From Candidatus Nitrotoga sp. HW29 (GTDB lineage Bacteria > Pseudomonadota > Gammaproteobacteria > Burkholderiales > Gallionellaceae): a stretch of 64,000 nucleotides of DNA. The notes under the pieces are model-generated. The model was given only the letters and a program-made list of their open reading frames with translations, made no database searches and was not told where the DNA came from. A program made the position numbers and the translations under genes. Each line of letters starts with the position of its first letter. Position 1 is the stretch's first letter. Shown piece by piece: positions 57,132-64,000 of this stretch. The stretch lies in contig NZ_CAKMAA020000006.1 in assembly GCF_924101635.2 (NCBI RefSeq), positions 62,001-126,000 of the forward strand, read 5' to 3'.

Positions 57132-60100
57132 TCAATCAAATTTAAACACATAAAATACATCAACCGCGCTATCTAATCCGGTTTGAGTGACAACGTTAAT
57201 TTTTGGCGTGAGACCGTAAGTGAGTTTTGTAATACCAATGTTTGTGGTGGTGAGGCCGTGTTCATAGCTAAGATATGCGCGTGAAGAAATGCGCTTGCCG
57301 ATAGTGCCTATTTGGTTGGCAAGGGGGTTGCTACTAGTACTGCTAGTGTCTTGCCTGAAAGATATTTCATCGACGCCTAACGCTCGATTTAACTGTTGCG
57401 TGAATCCTTCGCCTGATGATTGTCCGCCGAGAATTGATTTAGCAGCAGTGAGTAGCAGTGATGTGTCCATATTGCCTGAATTGAGTTCGTGTCCAAATAC
57501 AATCCAGGAAAGTTTTTCTGCATCCGATACATTGGATGAGGAGACCAAGCGAATAGCGGGACGACGAACCGAGCCTGAAATTTCAACGCCTGCTTCAATA
57601 GCGAGCCCTTTACGCATCGCAAGGATGCTTAATCCGGGATCATCCAAAGGGCCATTAAAATTTACGATGCCGCGCTCAACGGTTAATTGTTGCCCATATG
57701 CCAAGTATTTGGCTTGGTCAGTCGCTATGGTGCCTGTCACTGTTAGCTTGTTTTGGTCGTTTGTTTTTAGATGTAATGCACCATTTAGTTGCCCTTCAAG
57801 TCCTGCCGCACGTATATAAAACTGTTTACCAAGATCAATGGTCGAATCTAAATTGATGTTGAATTTCTGTGTGGTTTGTGATGATTGCCCGCTTATAACA
57901 ATGTCATCGGCTAACTGTGGCCGGTCGTTTGGTGGTCGTATCAGAAAACCGGCATCTGCAGTGATGTTGCTATTTAATGTCAGTGTTTTACCATTGAAGT
58001 TGGCTTGACCATTTCCTGACGCAATAATCCAGTGCTGTGATTTTAGTGCCAAAGGGAGATGGTCGAGTTTAATTTTTAAACGACTATCATTGCCAACCAA
58101 ACCTATCGTGCCGGTTATATCAAGGTTGCCAGGTTTATTTGGAATATTTACTTTCGCCAGTAAGTTATCGCGGGGATTGGGGACGAAAGGTGATGTAAAG
58201 TTAAATGTATCTATGTGTAGAGAAGTGCGGTCAAAATGAGCGTCGAGTTGGCCTTGTTGTAGCTGTAATCCCTGATCCATTAACCCGAAGGTTAAATTTG
58301 TTCCATGAATATTGCCAAAAAACAGAGGTTTCTTTATCGTCCCGCTTAGTTTTGTTTGTAAATCGAGCTGACCCCCACTTTTTATATTGCCACCGAATAA
58401 TGCTCCGATACGGGAAATATCATCCATTTTGAGGGCCAGCTTACCTGCAATTGCCGTGTCAAGTAAGCCGCTCCAGTCCGAGCCTGATAACGTAAGTGGC
58501 AATGCGATGCTGGCTCGGGTTGTACCAATGTGCTTACCTTTGACAACTAATTCTCCCGTCAGGTTGCCATTATTTACTTGACTGGTGACTTGTAATTGTT
58601 CCAAACCCAATGAAAATGGGAGTTTCCCGGGTAAAGTCCAGTCGCCGTTTTCACGTGTAATTTGTAAGTTGCCGGTTAATTGCTGGGCCGCTTTCACATC
58701 CCAGTCGCCGCGCAGTTTTAGCGTTCCTTGGGTTTCTTCAGTATCACTGCCTTGGCGTAAAGAAATCCCGGTGAACCGACCCTGAGTATGCCATTTATCA
58801 GGTGTCCATTGGGTGGTGTTCAATAGTATTTGCCCCTTGCCAATTGATAACCGGGTGGCGTCTAGTGATACGCTATTTTTACTGACCTGGAGTTGTGTAG
58901 CAGCTTGTAAACCAAGGGGTAGGACACCACTTGACGACAGCTCAGTTAACTTGCCAGCCCAGTTATATGCGGGATTAATTTTATCAGTCGGTAATAATCC
59001 ACCGGATGCTTTTAAAGTTATTTTATTTTCGTTATCAAGTTGTAGCTTGGCATTAATCTGATGATCAGATTGCTGGCCAGCAATAATGATGTTTAACTGT
59101 TGCGCAAGCGTTTTATCGGACTTGCGATAGTTATTTGCCTGTAAATTAAGTTTAATGGCACTATTTTGTAGGTTACCTTGCGCAGTTATATGGCTTAAAT
59201 AATGCCCGCCAGGTAGAGAAAATTTATCACCCGTGAGATCAAACTGTAAGGCTGGTGATGTTAAAGACCCACCAAAATTGCCTTGTAAATTGAGTGCACC
59301 GCCGAGTCCAAAGCCTATTTGAGCTAACATGGGCGCCATTATTTCAAAGTGCATACGGTCATCTGGTGCACCGATTTTGCCCTGCGCACGAAGGTGATTT
59401 GAACCAATGGAAAACTCAACATCCGCTTTGCCTCGGCCAGTGTTGACGAAATCAATATCGCCATGACCTGCCACTGATTGCTTGGCGAATTGGCTTTTTT
59501 CGAATTTAAAACTTAACAAACCGGCTGGCTCCGGGCTGAGATTACCAGTCAGAGTCAGCTGCGCATTGAGATCAGATTCAAATGTTTGAATAAATTCAGC
59601 GAGATTAAAATGCGCTAGCTGGCCGTTAAAATTAAATTGTTGTTGATCGCCAAGGCCAATTTCACCCTGTCCAGTCAGCGTAGATTGGTTGCGAGTTAGC
59701 TTGAGTTCTTGTAAATAGATGGATACTGCTGTATGTGTAAATTGGGCGTTCAGATTTAGTGTTTCGTCTTTAAGGACAATAATGCCATGTTGTTTTTTCG
59801 TATCACCACTCAGCTTGATATGACCATTAAGCCGGGCAGCTTGCAAACGCGTATCCAATTTAAGCGGGTTAAGTTGGATAATGTCTAAATTAGCTGAGCC
59901 GGAAGCTAGGTTAGTGTTCCATGCAAAATTACCCGAGATCATTCCGTCATCTATTAAATGTAACAAAAGATCGTCAAATTTTAGTGAATTCCGGGTTATT
60001 TTAAGACGCGCTTTAATATCACTTAGCGGCAAGCCTCCTTGATCGAATGCTTTTGCTAATTTATTTTTAATCAGTAAATTGCCAGCTAATTGCGACGGAT

Positions 60101-61004
60101 TGTTTTCTTGCAAGTTAATGGATAACAGTAAATCAGCTTTGGGTGCTTTGGGTGAAAATTGTTGGGGATTAAATCCATCCAAAGATAACCGCAATGCGCC
60201 AACCGGAAATAATGCAAAAGGCTGTATCAATATCTCACCGTTACCATTAAGAACGTCACCCGCTGCAGTAATGGATAAATTCAATCGAGATAAATTGCCC
60301 TTAATCGTTGCGTTGATACGGGTCTCGGATAATGATGTTTTTCCAATTTCTGTTAAGCCGACGAGCTTGGCCTGAGCGGTTAATTTAAAAGGCTTATTTC
60401 CTTCCAGATTAGCTGAAGCATGAAGTGACCCAAATTCTGAATCGAGACTTAAATGGGGCACGTGATATTGTTGCCCATCACTTTCTAGTGCTGTTTTTAA
60501 CTTTGATAGAGTGAAATCAGCTTTTTTTGTATTACTGGAGAATAAACTTAAAGAATTAATTTCAATATTTTTTATTGAAATAGCAAATGGCAGGTTAATG
60601 TGTTCAGGTAATAATAAGGGGGCTGACGAAGGCGGCGTGAGTATTTCAACTTCTCGCGCAGATAATCGTTTGACAATAAGTTTCTTTGAGAAAAGTGCGC
60701 CCGGTTGCCAGTCAAATACAAACTCGGTAAGTTTGAATTGCTTATCTTGGCTGGTGATATGAATTGATTGAATCTTAACAGTGCTAAACGTGCCGCTTAC
60801 ACCAGAAAATTTATAATTTCCCAAGCTGATCGATGAGACCGTTGCAAATAACCATTGCAAGCCAGGTGTGGTGGTTAATACCCAAGTACCAAAGGCTGCG
60901 CCACATAACGTCACAATAAGTGATGCAGTAACAATCCAGCGCAGTATTCTGCGTTTCTTTTTTACAGTGCCCGGATTTGTGGTTATTTGTTTTGACAAAA
61001 TCAA
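57132..61004 (-). CDS. tamB: TamB, translocation and assembly module inner membrane component
   Basis: 1290 aa. One N-terminal membrane helix (WIVTASLIVTLCGAAFGTWV), a very long repetitive beta-helical groove region, and the C-terminal DUF490/TamB domain (GIVNFNGPLDDPGLSILAMR, VSGSVRRPAIRLVSSS-like, LSWIVFGHEL, ending FYVFKFD). TamB bridges the periplasm and helps deliver phospholipids or outer-membrane proteins. The likely start is a TTG overlapping the tamA stop (TTGA), though a nearby alternative cannot be excluded. Confidence 0.94.
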   Translation of the reverse strand: MILSKQITTNPGTVKKKRRILRWIVTASLIVTLCGAAFGTWVLTTTPGLQWLFATVSSISLGNYKFSGVSGTFSTVKIQSIHITSQDKQFKLTEFVFDWQPGALFSKKLIVKRLSAREVEILTPPSSAPLLLPEHINLPFAISIKNIEINSLSLFSSNTKKADFTLSKLKTALESDGQQYHVPHLSLDSEFGSLHASANLEGNKPFKLTAQAKLVGLTEIGKTSLSETRINATIKGNLSRLNLSITAAGDVLNGNGEILIQPFALFPVGALRLSLDGFNPQQFSPKAPKADLLLSINLQENNPSQLAGNLLIKNKLAKAFDQGGLPLSDIKARLKITRNSLKFDDLLLHLIDDGMISGNFAWNTNLASGSANLDIIQLNPLKLDTRLQAARLNGHIKLSGDTKKQHGIIVLKDETLNLNAQFTHTAVSIYLQELKLTRNQSTLTGQGEIGLGDQQQFNFNGQLAHFNLAEFIQTFESDLNAQLTLTGNLSPEPAGLLSFKFEKSQFAKQSVAGHGDIDFVNTGRGKADVEFSIGSNHLRAQGKIGAPDDRMHFEIMAPMLAQIGFGLGGALNLQGNFGGSLTSPALQFDLTGDKFSLPGGHYLSHITAQGNLQNSAIKLNLQANNYRKSDKTLAQQLNIIIAGQQSDHQINAKLQLDNENKITLKASGGLLPTDKINPAYNWAGKLTELSSSGVLPLGLQAATQLQVSKNSVSLDATRLSIGKGQILLNTTQWTPDKWHTQGRFTGISLRQGSDTEETQGTLKLRGDWDVKAAQQLTGNLQITRENGDWTLPGKLPFSLGLEQLQVTSQVNNGNLTGELVVKGKHIGTTRASIALPLTLSGSDWSGLLDTAIAGKLALKMDDISRIGALFGGNIKSGGQLDLQTKLSGTIKKPLFFGNIHGTNLTFGLMDQGLQLQQGQLDAHFDRTSLHIDTFNFTSPFVPNPRDNLLAKVNIPNKPGNLDITGTIGLVGNDSRLKIKLDHLPLALKSQHWIIASGNGQANFNGKTLTLNSNITADAGFLIRPPNDRPQLADDIVISGQSSQTTQKFNINLDSTIDLGKQFYIRAAGLEGQLNGALHLKTNDQNKLTVTGTIATDQAKYLAYGQQLTVERGIVNFNGPLDDPGLSILAMRKGLAIEAGVEISGSVRRPAIRLVSSSNVSDAEKLSWIVFGHELNSGNMDTSLLLTAAKSILGGQSSGEGFTQQLNRALGVDEISFRQDTSSTSSNPLANQIGTIGKRISSRAYLSYEHGLTTTNIGITKLTYGLTPKINVVTQTGLDSAVDVFYVFKFD

Positions 61005-62794
61005 AAAGCAACCGCTATAGAAAAATGAAGTCGAAACAAGCCTGTTTTTTGCCCTCGGGCTAAATCCAGTGTCAATGGACCAACCGGACTACGCCAGCGT
61101 AATCCCACGCCATATCCAACTGCAGGGTTGAATTTTTTCCAACTATCCGTAGCGTTACCAACATCGGTAAATACCGCCCCCCCCCATTTGTCCAATAGCC
61201 AGTGAGTGTATTCAATGGTACCGGATGCCATTGTGCGTCCACCCACGATGGCATTCCCTTCATGGACGCCTAAACTCAGGAAATCATAACCACGTACAGA
61301 ATTTATTCCTCCTGCCCGAAATAAATATTCCTGCGGGATACCAAAACGTGATTCAGCCAGTGTATAACCTGCTTCGCCCCGTAGGAATAGCACATCACGA
61401 TTACCAACAGGCCACCAAAATTGTTGGCGTGCATAGGTACGTAAAAATGTTTGGTCAGACAAAACTTGTTGACTGGCACCACCAATGCGTATTTCTGAAA
61501 TACTACCTTGTCGAATATTGAGTGGATTGTCGACTTTATTTTTGCGCCACTGCCAATCGATGACAAGTGCTTCGTTGTTTTCCCTGATACCACTGGAAGG
61601 GATTCTTTTTTCTCGTTGCCAGCTTAAACCTATTTGATGTTGAGTAGTTTTGGTTACATACCTTCTTGTAAAGTTGGTACTTTGGTTGATGGTTTCCAGG
61701 CCCGCAATATCTGTTAGCTGTAGGCGTGAACCTAAAGAGTAATGAATGTGGTCTTGGTTTGGCAAGGTATCAATACCCGCAAAAAAGGTTTGCTGCTTTT
61801 GTTCTAACCGCAATGTGGAGCTGAGATTCAAAGCGCGATCAAGAAAATTATAGTTTTGAAAGTTGATCTCGCCTCGTCCACCATTGTTTGAGCTGTAACC
61901 CGCACCCAATGCTATGCTTTTTGATTTTTTTTCACTCAGTTGAACGAGAATAGGCGCAGCTTTGTGCAATGATCTATCAGGATTAATACTCACGGTGACA
62001 GAACTAAAATTGGGCACTTTTTGCAGGGATTCTTGAAATGAGAAAAGTAATTCTCTGCGATAAGGATCGCCAGGCTTAAAGGGTGAAAAATTCTCAATTT
62101 TAGTATCTTGATAACGCTTCAGACCGGTAACGATTAATTTCCCAAAGTAAAAGACAGGTCCAGAATCAACAACGACGGTCAGTTGTGCATGCTTATTTTC
62201 GCGGTCTACAACAGCCTTGCTATCAATGATCTCTGCTGCAGCATAATCATTCTGCTTAGTGTCTGACAATAATTTGGCCTTGGCTTCTTCCCAATCGTGA
62301 GAGCGAAAAGGTTTGCCTGTTTTTAATGGCCATGCCTCACGTAACTGTTGGATCCGTTTTTGTTGTGTATTTGTATTGGCCGTGAGTTCGCCCCTGAACT
62401 CAATGGTTACCTCGCTGACAAGTGTGCGTGGCCCAGGTTGAACAACAATCTCGAAGTCTTCAGGCAATTTACGGGTTAGTGTTACTGTAGGCGAAAAATA
62501 GCCCTCAGTCGCTAATAATTCACCGATCTCACGTTTAGCTCGACGTAAAAAAACACGTTTTGATGTTTCATCAACGAGTGGTTCATGAGGTAGTTCAAAA
62601 TGCTCCTGTAGTAAGGCATTAACTGAATGTGGTGCAGACAGTGTTACGTTGGATAAATTCTTTTTGTTAAATAACGGCTGTGTTAACTGTTCGAAGATTG
62701 ATTGCGCTGATACAGACTGATTAGCAAATGTAATAATCAGGAGTAACAATAGAAACCAGCGATCAAATAAAAAATTACTAATAAATTTTGCCAC
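61001..62794 (-). CDS. tamA: TamA, Omp85-family outer membrane protein
   Basis: 597 aa, apparent GTG start. Signal peptide ends VSAQS. Three POTRA domains (about 60-290; for example ILVQLSEKKSKSIALGAGYS at their end) and a 16-strand Omp85 barrel with the L6-type motif in FRAGGINSVRGYDFLSLG and terminal GLRWRSPVGPLTLDLARG plus LHFSIAVAF. Partner of TamB, translationally coupled. Confidence 0.95.
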   Translation of the reverse strand: MAKFISNFLFDRWFLLLLLIITFANQSVSAQSIFEQLTQPLFNKKNLSNVTLSAPHSVNALLQEHFELPHEPLVDETSKRVFLRRAKREIGELLATEGYFSPTVTLTRKLPEDFEIVVQPGPRTLVSEVTIEFRGELTANTNTQQKRIQQLREAWPLKTGKPFRSHDWEEAKAKLLSDTKQNDYAAAEIIDSKAVVDRENKHAQLTVVVDSGPVFYFGKLIVTGLKRYQDTKIENFSPFKPGDPYRRELLFSFQESLQKVPNFSSVTVSINPDRSLHKAAPILVQLSEKKSKSIALGAGYSSNNGGRGEINFQNYNFLDRALNLSSTLRLEQKQQTFFAGIDTLPNQDHIHYSLGSRLQLTDIAGLETINQSTNFTRRYVTKTTQHQIGLSWQREKRIPSSGIRENNEALVIDWQWRKNKVDNPLNIRQGSISEIRIGGASQQVLSDQTFLRTYARQQFWWPVGNRDVLFLRGEAGYTLAESRFGIPQEYLFRAGGINSVRGYDFLSLGVHEGNAIVGGRTMASGTIEYTHWLLDKWGGAVFTDVGNATDSWKKFNPAVGYGVGLRWRSPVGPLTLDLARGQKTGLFRLHFSIAVAF

Positions 62795-63237
62795 GAGTAT
62801 CCATAAACGATTATTGCTCTAAATTTAATGCACGCCCAAAAGGGAGGCTTCAAGTGCAAAGTGACATAGCCAATCGACAGCATACGATAGAAGGAAATGT
62901 GGGCGATTGTAGAATACGATAATAGCCTGAGAGACGCTTACGATGAAACACAGCCTTAGAAATCGCCGCAACTACATCAACCTACTATCCCTTCACAGAA
63001 TATTGATGGTGCGAATTAGCCAAGAAAAAACTTCCCATAAGCATTTGAATTTCATTTTCATCCTTTTGTTTCTCGATGATCATTTCATCTTGATTCCATG
63101 AACAGTCATTTACTTCACGCAGGATAAGAGAGTTCTTAATAATTTTGAAAAGCCGTATTGTTTCTTATTTTAAGTATTATAGAAATCCTGATGACATTTA
63201 ACCCATCCTGTTGTGTGTCTGCTATTGCTACCCTTCT
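62795..63237. other. Intergenic gap upstream of tamA
   Basis: About 440 bp between tamA and the HDOD gene. AT-rich; it should contain the tamAB promoter on the minus strand. A 50-codon plus-strand frame from 62943 has no ribosome site and no recognisable features, so no gene is called. Confidence 0.45.
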
Positions 63238-64000
63238 TTAGCTTAGTATCCATTCCGCTTCATTGCGTTGAGCGTCTACCTCGCCCAACAGGCGCTTGAA
63301 TTCCACCCAGCCGATACCTAGCCTGTTCCAGGCGACATCGGATAAACACGGCACCAGATCATCACTACTATCCGAAAATTCCAGTGCATACGCCATCACG
63401 TCGGCCAGATGTACCAAATCGACGAGAGAATTTGCGGATATCTCCATCGGGTTGTGATGGTTGGCGATCGCCTCTGCTATCTCGGCGGGAAACTTCCAAC
63501 GCTCAGCGAGTGCCGCACCGATCTGAGTATGCTCAAAGCCCAAAACTGCTTGCTCTGCTTCGATACGGTAGCAATCGTGCTCGGCACGGTATGCCATCAC
63601 ACTACGATATTTCGCTGGGAAGCGTGCTGCGAGGATCAGTCGGCCTATATCATGAAGCAGGCCAGCGGTGAAGGCGTTTTCCATATTGGCACCAAGCTCG
63701 CGGGCCAGTGCACGGGCGCAAAGTGAGGTTCCGGCACTGTGCAGCCAGAAAGCACGTTGATCGTAGCCCGCCACGACCAAAGTCTGAAAGTGGGTCATCA
63801 CAGCAGCCCCGGTAACCAGGGTGCGCGCGGCACGTAACCCTAGTACTGTCAAGGCATCCCGTATTGTTGCTACCTGCCGCTGCAAGCCGTAAAAAGAAGA
63901 ATTGGCGAGGCGCAACAATTTAGCTGCCAAAGCCGGATCGCGCGCGATTCTATAGGCAACTTGGCCAACATCTACTTCGGGGCGCTGCAAATAATTTATT
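63238..64000 (-). CDS. HDOD domain signalling protein, 5' end outside window
   Basis: At least 253 aa, open to the right edge, so the N-terminus is cut. The HDOD domain is shown by RPEVDVGQVAYRIARDPALA, KLLRLANSSFYGL, TIRDALTVLGLRAARTLVTG, AFTAGLLHDIGRLIL, VLGFEHTQIGAALAERWKFP and IAEAIANHHNP. HDOD proteins are regulatory relatives of HD-GYP phosphodiesterases, often tied to c-di-GMP or type IV pilus control. It retains an HD pair (LLHDIG). Target unknown. Confidence 0.9.
   Translation of the reverse strand, partial: INYLQRPEVDVGQVAYRIARDPALAAKLLRLANSSFYGLQRQVATIRDALTVLGLRAARTLVTGAAVMTHFQTLVVAGYDQRAFWLHSAGTSLCARALARELGANMENAFTAGLLHDIGRLILAARFPAKYRSVMAYRAEHDCYRIEAEQAVLGFEHTQIGAALAERWKFPAEIAEAIANHHNPMEISANSLVDLVHLADVMAYALEFSDSSDDLVPCLSDVAWNRLGIGWVEFKRLLGEVDAQRNEAEWILS

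Noticed and set aside
62943-63103. 50-codon frame on the plus strand between tamA and the HDOD gene
   Set aside because: No ribosome site, no recognisable features, AT-rich noncoding style.

Overview
The window is a chromosomal segment of a betaproteobacterium. The gene orders sdhCDAB-sdhE-gltA-sucAB-lpd, tig-clpP-clpX-lon-(tRNA-Val, tRNA-Asp)-ppiD and ybgC-tolQRAB-pal-cpoB-queE-queC, together with a Pseudomonas-type fimT-pilVWXY1-E minor pilin operon, fit this class. The moderate GC content and protein style suggest Nitrosomonadales, perhaps Gallionellaceae. That lineage call is an inference from recognition, not from a search.

Layout, left to right. 1-3.0 kb: methylthioadenosine salvage genes (mtnP, class II aldolase, apt, mtnA), arranged like a DHAP shunt. 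3.2-5.3 kb: two exported Sel1-repeat proteins separated by a MITE-like element. 5.4-12.7 kb (minus strand): type IV pilus minor pilin and adhesin operon. 12.7-13.6 kb: gene-poor, with a degenerate tandem repeat. 13.6-20.5 kb: a compact integrative element in the 3' end of tRNA-Thr, bounded by a 45-bp direct repeat. It carries a tyrosine integrase, HicAB, a probable AlpA/Xis-like protein, a winged-helix protein whose gene contains iteron-like repeats, a DUF5681 protein and a small-terminase-like protein, but no capsid or conjugation genes. 20.5-31.4 kb (minus strand): tRNA-Thr, tRNA-Lys, queC and queE, then a Tol-Pal operon in which Pal, CpoB and TolA all have expanded helical linkers and pal-cpoB has been duplicated. 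32-44.3 kb: TCA-cycle operon, interrupted between sdhA and sdhB by a DUF262 (GmrSD-type) gene and a decayed copy of the sdhA 3' end. 44.4-52.6 kb: tRNA-Leu, protein quality control (trigger factor, ClpP, ClpX, Lon, PpiD) and two tRNAs. 52.6-57.1 kb: IS5-type relic, Kup potassium transporter, AT-rich porin, and a CHAD-domain pseudogene. 57.1-62.8 kb (minus strand): TamA and TamB. The right edge holds a partial HDOD gene.

The window is mostly core metabolism and envelope biogenesis. The unusual parts are the minimal tRNA-Thr island (possibly a phage satellite), the elongated and duplicated Tol-Pal system, and the DUF262 gene inside the succinate dehydrogenase operon.
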